Shown here: piece after piece, positions 1 to 7,897 of the stretch
Layout of the letters: each line of letters starts with the position of its first letter
Position numbering within the stretch: the first letter of the stretch is position 1
NCBI RefSeq assembly: GCF_039907765.1
Contig: NZ_JARDJI010000016.1
Location: forward strand, 48,905 to 112,904
DNA length: 64,000 bases
Direction: 5' to 3'
Source of the DNA: Aminobacter sp039907765
GTDB taxonomy: Bacteria; Pseudomonadota; Alphaproteobacteria; Rhizobiales; Rhizobiaceae
Made by a program: the position numbers and the translations under genes
Notes under the pieces: model-generated
The model's input: the letters and a program-made list of their open reading frames with translations, nothing else
Database searches by the model: none
What the model was told of the DNA's origin: nothing

Positions 1-723
1 AGCGAGGAAGGGTTCCGCACCATCCGCGCGCTCTATTACGGCATGATCTCCGAGGTCGATTCCCAGCTCGGCCGGATATGGCAGGGAATCAGGGCCGCCG
101 GCGCCTGGGACGACACCGTCGTCATCCTCACTTCCGACCATGCCGAGATGATGGGCGACCACTTCATGCTCGGCAAGGGCGGCTGGTTCGACGGCAGCTA
201 CCACATCCCGCTGATCATCCGCGACCCGCGCCGCGGCCGCGCCGCCGGAACCGCCGTGGACCGCTTCAGCGAAGCCGTCGACATCATGCCGACGCTGCTC
301 GACCTCATCGGCGCTCCGGCGCAGCCGCATCTCGACGGCCGCTCGCTCGGGCCGTTCCTCGACGGCGAGACGCCCGCGTCGTGGCGCGACGCGGCGCACT
401 GGGCCTATGATTTCCGCTCCGTCGCCGAGGGCGCGACCGAAGCCCATTTCGGGCTCGGTTCACGCGCCTTGAACCTCGCCGTGATCCGCACCGAAATGGT
501 CAAGTACGTGCATTTCGCCGGTGGACTTCCGCCCTTGCTCTATGATCTCGCCAACGACCCCGGCGAGACGCGCAACCTGGCCGACGACCCGGCCTGGCTG
601 CCGGTGCGGCTGGAATTTGCGGAGCGGCTGCTTGCCTTGCGGGCCGAGCAGCTCGACCAGTCGCTCGCTCTGTCCGAGCTGACCGACGCCGGCGCGGTCG
701 GCCATTTCGCACGGCTGCCGTGA
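1..723 (+). CDS. Sulfatase / phosphonate monoester hydrolase family protein (C-terminal part)
   Basis: This is the C-terminal ~240 residues of an alkaline-phosphatase-superfamily hydrolase; the reading frame is open from the first base, so the start and the N-terminal formylglycine site lie outside the window. The visible segment VVILTSDHAEMMGDH is the conserved C-terminal metal-binding motif of sulfatases (Asp-His pair), followed by a Gly-rich stretch, a PLIIRDP strand and a DIMPTLLDLIGAP helix typical of the family. The DHxEMMGDH form resembles arylsulfatase and phosphonate monoester hydrolase relatives; the substrate cannot be told. A strong hairpin terminator follows the stop directly. 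Family assignment is firm, specificity unknown. Confidence 0.88.
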   Translation, partial: SEEGFRTIRALYYGMISEVDSQLGRIWQGIRAAGAWDDTVVILTSDHAEMMGDHFMLGKGGWFDGSYHIPLIIRDPRRGRAAGTAVDRFSEAVDIMPTLLDLIGAPAQPHLDGRSLGPFLDGETPASWRDAAHWAYDFRSVAEGATEAHFGLGSRALNLAVIRTEMVKYVHFAGGLPPLLYDLANDPGETRNLADDPAWLPVRLEFAERLLALRAEQLDQSLALSELTDAGAVGHFARLP

Positions 724-736
724 ACGAAGACCAACG

Positions 737-766
737 AAAAGGCCCACCCCGGGGGGTGGGCCTTTC
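737..766. terminator. Rho-independent terminator, bidirectional
   Basis: An A-run, then AGGCCCACCCC pairing with GGGGTGGGCCT, then a T-run lies 14 bases after the sulfatase stop. It sits between two convergent genes (sulfatase and the PRC-barrel gene ending at 787) and can serve both. Confidence 0.88.
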
Positions 767-786
767 CGGCTCTGATGCCGCCGCAT

Positions 787-1725
787 CTACTGGGTGATGA
801 TCAGGCGCTGCTCGTCGCGCTTCTCGGCCCAACTGCTTGCGTCATAGGCCGGCTGCTTGTCGAGCTGTTCCTTGGTGAAGGTCGTGTACAGGTACTTCTT
901 GCCATCCTGGTCGACCATGAAGGCAAGGTTGTCGCTGCCCACGGCCACCTTCTTCTCGCCCATGCCGAGGAAGCCGCCGACATCGATGATATATGCGTCG
1001 ACCTTGCCGTCGGCGGTCATCACGATGTCGCCGATCTCGCCGATATTGGCGTCATCGGCGCCATAGACCGTCGTGCCGACCATCTCCTCGGCGCGGATGT
1101 CCGTCGCCGGCAGCTGCTTCAAGGCCGACTTGTCGATGGACGTCGTCTTGGTCTGGTCGGTGGCGGTCGCGTCAGGCGTGGCCGGAGCCTGGGCCGTCGT
1201 GGCCGGCGGCGTGGCTTCGGGCGTCGCGGGCGCCGGAGCCTGTGCCGTCTGGTCGGTCGAAGGCATCGGCTCGGTTGCCGCGGTCGGTGCCGGGGCCGGA
1301 TCGTAGCCACGGCGGTCGAAGTCGGGCAGGGCCTCGAGCTGTTCCTTGGTCATCGGCACGACCAGCCAGCGGTCGCCGCCCTTCTCGGCCCAGTCGAACT
1401 CGTTGAACGCGATCGCCACGTTCTTCTCGCCGATACCGAGGAAGCCGCCAACGCCGATGACAAGCTGGTCGGCCTTGCCGTCGGACGTTAGCACCAGGTC
1501 GTTGACGTCGCCGATGTTCTCGGCGTCCTCTGCAGTGCCGTTGTACACGGTCTCGCCGATGATGTTGGAGGCGAGCATGCCGTCAGCACGTGGGATCACC
1601 TCCGAAGCCCCCGGGGTCATTTCGGTCGGCGCAGGCGCCGGTGCGGGAGCAGTCGTATCCTGGGCGAAGGCACCGCCGCCCAGCAGCGCAACGACTGCCG
1701 TCGTAGCCAAGAGTTTGCGGATCAT
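787..1725 (-). CDS. Secreted protein with two PRC-barrel domains
   Basis: 312 residues. A signal peptide (positively charged MIRK start, hydrophobic core, cleavage near GAFA-Q at 21-22) predicts export to the periplasm. Two homologous PRC-barrel domains at about 50-135 and 212-295 each carry the motif GGFLGxGEKxVA and a following TKEQL helix. A Pro/Ala/Thr-rich linker at about 140-200 separates them and is probably disordered. PRC-barrels are small beta-barrels found in ribosome maturation and photosynthetic reaction-centre H subunits; in rhizobia secreted copies are common and uncharacterised. The gene is preceded by an EcfG promoter (1817-1841), so it is probably induced by general stress. 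Confidence 0.86.
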   Translation of the reverse strand: MIRKLLATTAVVALLGGGAFAQDTTAPAPAPAPTEMTPGASEVIPRADGMLASNIIGETVYNGTAEDAENIGDVNDLVLTSDGKADQLVIGVGGFLGIGEKNVAIAFNEFDWAEKGGDRWLVVPMTKEQLEALPDFDRRGYDPAPAPTAATEPMPSTDQTAQAPAPATPEATPPATTAQAPATPDATATDQTKTTSIDKSALKQLPATDIRAEEMVGTTVYGADDANIGEIGDIVMTADGKVDAYIIDVGGFLGMGEKKVAVGSDNLAFMVDQDGKKYLYTTFTKEQLDKQPAYDASSWAEKRDEQRLIITQ

Positions 1726-1816
1726 GTTAACGTCTCCTCGTGCGTGTGTTCATGCATGCCGCGCCTCGACCGGTCTTTTGCGGGAAAGGTCCTGCGCGGC
1801 CCCTTTACGTGGTCAC

Positions 1817-1841
1817 AACGCCGTGAGCGCGCCATGGTTCC
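1817..1841 (-). promoter_or_regulatory. EcfG-type promoter for the PRC-barrel gene
   Basis: On the minus strand GGAAC, 16 bases, CGTT: an exact match to the alphaproteobacterial EcfG consensus. It ends about 90 bases before the ATG at 1725. Confidence 0.8.
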
Positions 1842-1912
1842 CGCCCCGAGGCTGTGCCCGATCTTGTCCGGCACGCCCGCCGGATCGTCAAAACCCGTTT
1901 GAATTTGCCGGG

Positions 1913-2083
1913 TTAGCCGGGTGCGTCGGTCGTCTGCTCGGCGTTCTGGTCGATGACCTCGCCATGGAATTCCGCCCCGGCCCATGCCGCGGCCGCCAGC
2001 AGCAGCGCGGCCACCAGGACCAGCAGCACCTGTCGGCCTCGGTTGCCCTGGCGAGCCTTCCAACCCGGGATGATCTTGGTCAT
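1913..2083 (-). CDS. Small single-pass membrane protein, putative GSR member
   Basis: 56 residues. The ATG at 2083 follows a good GGAGAAGG ribosome binding site; longer in-frame readings upstream look like shadow. It has a basic N-terminus (MTKIIPGWKARQGNRGRQ), one hydrophobic segment at about 19-38 and an acidic, polar C-terminal tail of about 18 residues. No family was recognised. An exact EcfG promoter lies at 2115-2139, 32 bases upstream of the start, which supports both the gene and this start and suggests stress induction. Confidence 0.75.
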   Translation of the reverse strand: MTKIIPGWKARQGNRGRQVLLVLVAALLLAAAAWAGAEFHGEVIDQNAEQTTDAPG

Positions 2084-2114
2084 GGCCTTCTCCTTGCCTG
2101 TGCAAGCTAGGGCT

Positions 2115-2139
2115 AACGGTGGCACAGCGGCCTGGTTCC
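2115..2139 (-). promoter_or_regulatory. EcfG-type promoter for the 56-residue membrane protein
   Basis: Minus-strand GGAAC-N16-CGTT, an exact consensus match. The -10 element ends 31 bases before the ATG at 2083. Confidence 0.8.
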
Positions 2140-2206
2140 CGGGCGCTGCCGCCGAGACTTTCCAAGCACGCGCCGCGCCGCTAGTTTGACGGCGAGGCTC
2201 AGAGCA

Positions 2207-3703
2207 ATGGCTACAGACGACGACGCAACGACCGGCGGGGGACCGGCCGAGGACGGAGCAGGCCGTCCGCCGCAAGCGGCCGACGGCCCCCCCGATCCGG
2301 ATCTGGACAGGCTGACCGGCCTGGCCGCCGCCGTGGCGGACACGCCGGCGGCGTTGCTGCTGTTGCCGGACGACCGCGGCGGCCGCACGGCCGCTGCGCG
2401 CTTCGGCCTGGCCACGGTCGACGTTGCGGCCCTGGCCACCGAGGGCGCCTTGGCCCCCCCAGCAGCCTTCCCCTTCCGCGTCGATGTCCCGGTGATGGTC
2501 GCGGGGCGCCCGGCGGGAAGCCTGCTCGTCCTGGATCGCATCAAACGCCCGGAGCCGGAGGCTGCGAGGCGGGGCCAACTGGAGGCGATCGCCGCACTCG
2601 TTTCCGGCCTGCTTGCTTTGCGCGACCGCTCCCTCGCCGGCGCGCGAGCGGAGGCTGCGCTGACGCATGCCGAGAAGCGCCGGGCCATCGCGCTCGAGGC
2701 GGCGCAGCTGGCAAGCTGGGTCTGGGATCCGCGGACCGGCATCGTCGAATGCGACACGCTGCTGCCGGGGCTGTTCAACCGGCCTCCGGCCACCCAGATG
2801 CGGGCGCGCGACATCCTCGTCGCCATCGACCGTCGCGACGTCGAGCGGACGCGCAGGACGTTCAGGGATGCGCTGGCGGGCAACGACGACTACTCGGGCG
2901 AATACCGGGTCAGGGGCATCGAGCCGCCCCGCTGGCTCGCCGCCCGCGGCCGGGTGGTCGAGCGCGACGCGGCGGGCAGGCCCACGCTGGTCTTCGGCGT
3001 CAACTACGACATCACCGAGCGCCACACGGCCGAGGAACGGCAGCGCCTGCTGCTGCGCGAGCTCAATCACCGGGTCAAGAACACGCTTGCCACCGTCCAG
3101 GCGCTGGCCACGCAGACCGTGCGCCACGCGCGCGAACCGCGCCAGTTCCTCGACGCCTTCAGCGAGCGCCTGCGTGCGCTCGGCCTCGCCCACGGCCTGT
3201 TGTCGGATCACGAATGGCGCGGCATCGGCATCCGCGAGCTGGCGCGGCTCGAGCTGTCACCCTTCGACGAGGCGGATGCGCCGCGCATCTCGATCATCGG
3301 CCAGGACGTGCTGCTCGACCCCGACCAGACCCTCGGGCTCGCGCTGGTCCTGCATGAACTGGCGAGCAATGCGCTGAAATACGGCGCGCTCTCGGTCCCT
3401 GCCGGCAGGGTGGCGGTGTCGTGGGTGATCCAGGGCGGCAAGGGCGAACGGCGGCTGGCGCTCGACTGGACCGAAAACGGCGGACCGGAAGTCTCGCCCC
3501 CGACCCATCACGGCTTCGGTTCCATCCTCATCCGCCGCGGCCTGGCCAAGGTCATCTCCAGCGAGGTCCGCCACGAATATCTGCCGGAAGGCGTCAGGGC
3601 ACAGGTATCGATGCCGCTGGCGTCGGATATAGGCAGGCAGGAAGCTCAGTCGCCCGAGACGCCGTCATCGTCGTCGTCGGCGGGGCCACGATTCTCGCGG
3701 TAG
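2207..3703 (+). CDS. HWE-family sensor histidine kinase with PAS domain
   Basis: 498 residues from the ATG at 2207; an in-frame TTG at 2186 would add seven residues. The N-terminal ~60 residues are Gly/Pro/Asp-rich, followed by a GAF-like region (about 45-150), a PAS domain (about 160-275, ending DITERHTAEERQRLL), then the dimerisation helix with ELNHRVKNTLATVQALATQT and phosphoacceptor His288. The ATPase domain has HELASNALKYGALS, WTENGGP and GFGSILI boxes. There is no membrane segment, so it is cytosolic. HWE/HisKA2 kinases of this type phosphorylate PhyR and single-domain regulators in the GSR. Its last 58 bases overlap the convergent holin-like gene. Confidence 0.9.
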   Translation: MATDDDATTGGGPAEDGAGRPPQAADGPPDPDLDRLTGLAAAVADTPAALLLLPDDRGGRTAAARFGLATVDVAALATEGALAPPAAFPFRVDVPVMVAGRPAGSLLVLDRIKRPEPEAARRGQLEAIAALVSGLLALRDRSLAGARAEAALTHAEKRRAIALEAAQLASWVWDPRTGIVECDTLLPGLFNRPPATQMRARDILVAIDRRDVERTRRTFRDALAGNDDYSGEYRVRGIEPPRWLAARGRVVERDAAGRPTLVFGVNYDITERHTAEERQRLLLRELNHRVKNTLATVQALATQTVRHAREPRQFLDAFSERLRALGLAHGLLSDHEWRGIGIRELARLELSPFDEADAPRISIIGQDVLLDPDQTLGLALVLHELASNALKYGALSVPAGRVAVSWVIQGGKGERRLALDWTENGGPEVSPPTHHGFGSILIRRGLAKVISSEVRHEYLPEGVRAQVSMPLASDIGRQEAQSPETPSSSSSAGPRFSR

Positions 3704-4104
3704 ATCTGGTAGGCGACGAGCGCCACCAGCGGCCCGAGCAGCGCGCCGATGCCGCCCTTGCTGCGCAGCAGCGACGGCACCACCGCGGCCGCGGCCGCGA
3801 TCCCGAGCGTCGCCACTTCCGACCGGCGCCTGCGCCTGTCGTTGCGCGACCGTACGTCGGCGAGCAGCCGATGCAGCAGCAGGATCAGTCCGGCCAGCAC
3901 CAGCAGGCCGACGCCGAACCCGATGGCGGCCTCGATGTCGCCGTATGTCCGGGCCGCCCAGATGAATGCGGCGGCGACGAGGAAACCCAAGCCGCATAGC
4001 GCCGCGAACCCCGCGGCGAGATAGGCCATGGCCGAACGTCGCGCCCGCCGCAGTGAATGTGCCGCCTCGGACGAGGCGAGATCCGCGATAAGGGATGCCA
4101 GCAT
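3646..4104 (-). CDS. Phage-holin-superfamily (YqjE/DUF1469-like) membrane protein
   Basis: 152 residues. A short amphipathic N-terminus is followed by two hydrophobic segments (about 27-50 and 58-81), a basic loop, a third Ala/Val-rich segment and an acidic tail ending in an Asp run. This matches the YqjE/holin-X group of inner-membrane proteins that usually accompany a YqjD/ElaB-type DUF883 protein, which is exactly the gene upstream (4171-4497, gap 66 bases). Such pairs are stress- or stationary-phase-induced in enterobacteria. It is probably transcribed from the EcfG promoter of the upstream gene. Its 3' end overlaps the convergent HWE kinase. Confidence 0.72.
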   Translation of the reverse strand: MLASLIADLASSEAAHSLRRARRSAMAYLAAGFAALCGLGFLVAAAFIWAARTYGDIEAAIGFGVGLLVLAGLILLLHRLLADVRSRNDRRRRRSEVATLGIAAAAAVVPSLLRSKGGIGALLGPLVALVAYQIYRENRGPADDDDDGVSGD

Positions 4105-4170
4105 GAAGCCCCCGGGTCTAAGAAAAACAGCTAGAACAGCTGACCTGCATTCGTCGGAGTACCCGCCGCC

Positions 4171-4497
4171 CTAGCGACGCGCCAGAAGCGCGACGAGGAA
4201 ACCGATACCGGCGGCGATCGCCAGCGACGTCACCGGCTTTTCGCGCACGCTGGTCAGCACCTGGTCCTCGATATCCCTGGCGTTGGCGCGCAATGCTTCT
4301 ATCGCCGCGTCGCCCTGGGTCTTCAGTTCGTCGGCGCCCCTCAGCGCAGCCCGCTTCGCCGTGCCGTAGCCGTGCTCGCCGGTCTTCGCCAGTTGCTTGG
4401 CCAGCGCCTCGATGTCGGCCCTCAGTTGCTTGATGTCAGCCTCGAGATCAGGCGTCGACTTCATTCCGTTTCCGGTTTTTCCAGCGGCTGTCGCCAT
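4171..4497 (-). CDS. DUF883 (YqjD/ElaB-like) C-tail membrane protein
   Basis: 108 residues from the ATG at 4497, which has an AAGGAG site upstream; a longer frame to 4587 would run through the EcfG promoter and is rejected. It has a long charged helical region (about 20-85, heptad-like LEADIKQLRADIEALAKQL) and a C-terminal membrane anchor (SLAIAAGIGFLVALLARR). DUF883 proteins are tail-anchored inner-membrane proteins; E. coli YqjD and ElaB bind ribosomes in stationary phase. It forms a unit with the downstream holin-like gene. An exact EcfG promoter lies at 4531-4555. Confidence 0.85.
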   Translation of the reverse strand: MATAAGKTGNGMKSTPDLEADIKQLRADIEALAKQLAKTGEHGYGTAKRAALRGADELKTQGDAAIEALRANARDIEDQVLTSVREKPVTSLAIAAGIGFLVALLARR

Positions 4498-4530
4498 GAC
4501 CTCGTGCTCCTTTTCGTTGGCTGGTTGCGA

Positions 4531-4555
4531 AACGCCCGATGCAACGCTCGGTTCC
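4531..4555 (-). promoter_or_regulatory. EcfG-type promoter for the DUF883 gene
   Basis: Minus-strand GGAAC-N16-CGTT. It is back-to-back with a second EcfG promoter on the other strand (4565-4590); only nine bases separate the two -35 elements. Confidence 0.82.
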
Positions 4556-4564
4556 CTGCCGACA

Positions 4565-4590
4565 GGAACCATCGCCGACCAAAACACGTT
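4565..4590 (+). promoter_or_regulatory. EcfG-type promoter for the AI-2E-family transporter
   Basis: GGAAC-N17-CGTT on the plus strand, 30 bases before the ATG at 4621. Confidence 0.8.
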
Positions 4591-4620
4591 TTTCCAGCCT
4601 CATTCGGATGAAAGGTCGAG

Positions 4621-5733
4621 ATGTCGAACCGTACCGTCAAGAAGGCGCCCATTCTCCGCCTGCCGCCAAAGTCGAACTTCGAGCTGCTGCTTGTGCGCGG
4701 CTCGCAGGTGTCGGCGATCTTCATCGGTTTCCTCGCGGCGATCTTTGCGCTGCATGCCGGAGAGTTCATCCTTGCTCCGATCGGGCTCGGCATCGTCATC
4801 GGGCTGATGCTCGGTCCGCTCGCCGTCCGCCTCGAGCGCAAGCGTGTCCCACCGGCGCTTTCGGCAATCATCGTCGTGCTGGTCTTCGTCGTGTGCGTCG
4901 GCGCTTTCGCGTTTGCCGTGGCCTCGCCGCTTCGCTTCTGGCTGCAGCGCCTGCCTCAGATCTGGGCGCAGCTCTCGATTCAGTTGGCCGACCTCAAGGG
5001 ATCGCTCGATTCGCTGCGCGAGATGCGCGACCAGCTGCGCAAGCTGGCGGGAGAGGATGGTGTCGCCGTCTCGGTCAACGACGGCATGAGCGTCGAAACC
5101 GTGGCCGCGCTCGCTCCGGCCTACATCGCCCAGGTGCTGCTGTTCCTTGCGAGCCTCTATTTCTTCGTCGCCACCCGCTACCAGACCAGGACGGCCATCC
5201 TGAGGCTCTGCTTCAACCGCCGCCTGCGCTGGCGCGTCGCCCATATCTTTCGCGACGTCGAACAGCTGGTGTCGCAGTACCTGGTGTCGATCACCATCAT
5301 CAACATCCTCGAGGGTGTCGCGGTCGGCATCGGCCTGGCGCTGCTGGGGGTGCCCTCGGCGCCGCTGTGGGCAGCGCTTGCCATCATCACCAACTTCGTT
5401 CCCTTCGTCGGTCCGCTGATCATGGTCGCGGTGCTGTTTGCGGTCGGCATGGCCGAGTTCGACAGTCTCGGCGCCGGCCTCATGCCGGTGGTGCTCTATC
5501 TCGCGGTGAACACCATCGAGGGCCAGTTCGTCACGCCGCTCGTCATCGGCAGGACCATGACCCTCAACCCTTTCGTCGTGCTGCTCGCGCTGGCCTTCTG
5601 GATCTGGCTGTGGGGTGCGCTCGGCGGCTTCATCGCCATTCCGGCGCTGCTGGTCGTCTACGCCGTGATCCGCAACGTCGTGCCCGGCGTGAACTGGGGC
5701 GTCGACGAACTCGACCGCAAATACGTACGCTGA
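4621..5733 (+). CDS. AI-2E transporter (PerM) family membrane protein
   Basis: 370 residues. There are about eight hydrophobic segments: two near the N-terminus (33-75), one at 80-103, a long amphipathic periplasmic or cytosolic stretch (about 105-165), then five towards the C-terminus. Conserved family features include NNxxEGQFVTPLVIGRTMTLNP-like sequence (here NTIEGQFVTPLVIG) and WGALGGFIAIP. The family was named for AI-2 export, but members also move ions or have unknown substrates, so transport of a signal should not be assumed. It starts 30 bases after an EcfG promoter and stops three bases before the convergent Crp/Fnr gene. Confidence 0.88.
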   Translation: MSNRTVKKAPILRLPPKSNFELLLVRGSQVSAIFIGFLAAIFALHAGEFILAPIGLGIVIGLMLGPLAVRLERKRVPPALSAIIVVLVFVVCVGAFAFAVASPLRFWLQRLPQIWAQLSIQLADLKGSLDSLREMRDQLRKLAGEDGVAVSVNDGMSVETVAALAPAYIAQVLLFLASLYFFVATRYQTRTAILRLCFNRRLRWRVAHIFRDVEQLVSQYLVSITIINILEGVAVGIGLALLGVPSAPLWAALAIITNFVPFVGPLIMVAVLFAVGMAEFDSLGAGLMPVVLYLAVNTIEGQFVTPLVIGRTMTLNPFVVLLALAFWIWLWGALGGFIAIPALLVVYAVIRNVVPGVNWGVDELDRKYVR

Positions 5734-5736
5734 GGC

Positions 5737-6552
5737 TCAGAGCAGCGGGCGCACGCCTTCGTCGAGGCCACTCCAGCCGGCCAGCCGCATCAGGCCCTCG
5801 ACGTCCAGCAGCCTGCAGCCGCCGTCGCCCCACCGCACCAGCTTGCGGTCGATCAGCCTCCGGATCGTCTTGTTGGTGTGCACCAGCGAAAGCCCGAGCG
5901 TGTCGGCGATGTGCTGCTGGGTGATGGGAATGTCGGTGCCGCCGTTCCCGTTCATTCCGACCTTGCCTGCCCGGCTTGCGATGAAGGCGAGCAGGTAGGC
6001 AGCGCGCTCCAGGGCGGAACGGCGCCCGACGCTGAGCAGGTTCTCGTCCAGCATGCGTTCCTCCCGCGCCGCGATCCAGGTGACGTCGTAGGCGAGGCCC
6101 GGATGGTCCCTGTAGAGTTCCATCAGCCGGTCGCGCTCGAACATGCACAGGAGCATCGGCGACAGGGCCTCCACGGAATGCTGCATCTCGCCCATGAGGC
6201 TGCCCTGCAGCCCGATCATGTCGCCGGGCAGGACGTAGTTGAGGATTTGCCTGCGCCCGTCCGCCAGCAGCTTGTAGCGAAAGCCCCAGCCCGAAAGCAC
6301 GGTGAACAGATGCGCGCTGTGGCTGCCTTCCGCGAGCAGCGTCGCGCCCCTGTCGACGGACAACTCGCCGCGCTTGAATTCGTTGACGAATGCGAGTTCG
6401 CGCTTCTCGAACGGCCTGAACACCGGCAGCGGCCTGAGCGGACACCGTTCGCACGTAACCTGCCGCGCTATCCGGCTCGTCTCGCCCTGTCCTTTCAGCG
6501 GTGCCTCCTGATCCATGCCGGCCAACGCACGCGCGGCGCCGAAGGTTCCCAT
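5737..6552 (-). CDS. Crp/Fnr-family transcriptional regulator
   Basis: 271 residues from the ATG at 6552; a GTG at 6567 and an ATG at 6516 are alternatives. It has an N-terminal cyclic-nucleotide-binding-type beta-roll (about 35-150, with LFTVLSGWGFRYKLLADGRRQILNYVLPGD), a dimer helix and a C-terminal winged helix (ITQQHIADTLGLSLVHTNKTIRRL). A CERC pair lies near the N-terminus, but the third and fourth cysteines expected for an FNR iron-sulfur cluster are not evident, so oxygen sensing is uncertain. It is common in rhizobia next to stress genes. Targets are unknown. Confidence 0.85.
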   Translation of the reverse strand: MGTFGAARALAGMDQEAPLKGQGETSRIARQVTCERCPLRPLPVFRPFEKRELAFVNEFKRGELSVDRGATLLAEGSHSAHLFTVLSGWGFRYKLLADGRRQILNYVLPGDMIGLQGSLMGEMQHSVEALSPMLLCMFERDRLMELYRDHPGLAYDVTWIAAREERMLDENLLSVGRRSALERAAYLLAFIASRAGKVGMNGNGGTDIPITQQHIADTLGLSLVHTNKTIRRLIDRKLVRWGDGGCRLLDVEGLMRLAGWSGLDEGVRPLL

Positions 6553-6650
6553 GGCGGGGTCGCGCACGCTTCATCCGGGATGTCTTTTTTAAATGACAAC
6601 ATCGGCGACTGCCGCCATGGTTTGATTCGCTTCCACGGAGTGTCCGCGAC

Positions 6651-7040
6651 GTGCCTTCCCAGCTTTCTGGACTGCGTATCCTTGTGCTCGAGGACGAGGC
6701 CATCATCGCCCTGGACGTCGAGCAGCTTTGCCGCGAAAGCGGGGCCTTGGACGTCTTCGTTGCCGGCAATCTGCGGGAGGCCGCGACCACGCCCCTTCGC
6801 TATGACGCGGCCATCATCGACGTCATGCTCGGCGGCGAATCCACGCTCGATTTCGCCCGCGCCCTGCAGGCCAATGCCGTGCCCTTCGTCTTTGCCTCGG
6901 GATACGACCGTCAGGACGACATCTTCGCCAACTTTCCCAGCGTGGCGCTGGTGACCAAGCCCTACTCCGGAGCCGATCTCGTCGACGCGGTCGCGGCCAG
7001 CATCGGCGGCGCGGCCGGGGGGCGGTCAGCCGACGGTTGA
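6651..7040 (+). CDS. Single-domain response regulator (FAT GUY-like)
   Basis: 129 residues, a receiver domain only. GTG start with CACGGAG upstream. The acidic pocket is LEDE (13-16), phosphoacceptor Asp57 (IIDVML) and Lys103 (VTKPY). The segment PFVFASGYD at 78-86 resembles the PFxFATGYG motif of FAT GUY regulators such as SdrG and MrrA, which shuttle phosphate between HWE kinases and PhyR. Its 3' end overlaps the convergent ecfG gene by 15 bases. Location and motif suggest a place in the GSR phosphorelay; that role is inference. Confidence 0.88.
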   Translation: MPSQLSGLRILVLEDEAIIALDVEQLCRESGALDVFVAGNLREAATTPLRYDAAIIDVMLGGESTLDFARALQANAVPFVFASGYDRQDDIFANFPSVALVTKPYSGADLVDAVAASIGGAAGGRSADG

Positions 7041-7574
7041 GCCCATCACCTGGGCCGCGATCGCGTCGGGGCCGTAATCCGCCTCGCCCGAAATATCGAG
7101 GATTTCCTGCAGCCGGTTGCGGGCGCGGCTGACGCGGCTCTTGATCGTGCCGACGGCGCAGCCGCAGATCTCGGCCGCCTCCTCGTAGGAGAAGCCCGAA
7201 GCGCCGATCAGGATGATCGCCTCGCGCTGGTCCTCCGGCAGCTGTTCCAGCGCCTTGCGGAAATCCTCGAGGTCGAGGCGCCCCGGCTGGCTCGGATGCA
7301 CGGCCAGGCGCGCCGTCATGATGCCGTCGCTGTCCTGGACCTCGCGCCCGCGCTTGCGCATCTGCGAATAGAATTCGTTGCGCAGGATGGTGAACAGCCA
7401 GGCCTTGAGATTGGTGCCCGGCTGGAAGCTCGCCTGTTTGTCCCATGCCTTGACCAGGGTCTCCTGCACCAGGTCGTCGGCCCGGTCGGCATTCTGCGAG
7501 AGCGACATGGCGAAGGCGCGCAGGCCGGGGATCGCGGCGAGCAGGTCGGCCTTGAAGCCGGATGTGGCTGCCAT
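7026..7574 (-). CDS. ecfG: General stress response ECF sigma factor EcfG
   Basis: 182 residues. The sigma-2 region (about 15-80; ADDLVQETLVKAWDKQASFQPGTNLKAWLFTILRNEFYS) is followed by a linker and sigma-4 (about 115-165; LPEDQREAIILIGASGFSYEEAAEICGCAVGTIKSRVSRAR). Context and sequence place it in the EcfG (ECF15) group, which recognises GGAAC-N16/17-CGTT and is held by NepR until phosphorylated PhyR sequesters NepR. nepR lies six bases upstream in the same operon. The promoter in front of nepR is itself EcfG-like, so positive autoregulation is expected. Confidence 0.93.
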   Translation of the reverse strand: MAATSGFKADLLAAIPGLRAFAMSLSQNADRADDLVQETLVKAWDKQASFQPGTNLKAWLFTILRNEFYSQMRKRGREVQDSDGIMTARLAVHPSQPGRLDLEDFRKALEQLPEDQREAIILIGASGFSYEEAAEICGCAVGTIKSRVSRARNRLQEILDISGEADYGPDAIAAQVMGSTVG

Positions 7575-7580
7575 GCGGGA

Positions 7581-7778
7581 TCAGTCCTTCTGCTGTGCGG
7601 GTTCGGCCTCTTCCAGCTGGCTCAGCAACTGGGCGAAGCGGTCCGGCACGTCATCGGACACGAGCTCATCGTAATATTGCTTGAGTTTTCGGCCGATCTC
7701 GGAATTGGTTCCCAGAAGGTCTCCGTCGCCCCGACGGTTCGGCTGGGCGTTTCGTGCGCCACTTGTCTGCCTTGTCAT
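7581..7778 (-). CDS. nepR: Anti-sigma factor NepR
   Basis: 65 residues. The core IGRKLKQYYDELVSDDVPDRFAQLLSQLEEAE is the two-helix NepR signature that binds EcfG or, in stress, phosphorylated PhyR. The flanking N-terminal ~28 residues are polar and probably disordered, as in other NepR proteins. It is the first gene of nepR-ecfG and divergent from phyR, the standard order in Hyphomicrobiales. Confidence 0.93.
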   Translation of the reverse strand: MTRQTSGARNAQPNRRGDGDLLGTNSEIGRKLKQYYDELVSDDVPDRFAQLLSQLEEAEPAQQKD

Positions 7779-7866
7779 TTACGTGCTTTGCCCTTTGTGC
7801 CGACAGGCTGTCCCCCAGAATCGGGGCCACGTGACAGCCTTGTCCGGTCGCCCGAATTCTGCATCA

Positions 7867-7891
7867 AACTCCCGGGAACGGGATAGGTTCC
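7867..7891 (-). promoter_or_regulatory. EcfG-like promoter for nepR-ecfG (variant -10)
   Basis: Minus-strand GGAAC-N16-AGTT; the -10 element differs from CGTT by one base. It is the expected autoregulatory promoter of nepR-ecfG and lies six bases from the phyR promoter. Confidence 0.68.
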
Positions 7892-7897
7892 ATGTGA

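Noticed and set aside
5737..6552. Naming the Crp/Fnr protein as FnrL/FixK
   Set aside because: The four-cysteine cluster motif of FNR is not visible and no microaerobic genes are nearby.
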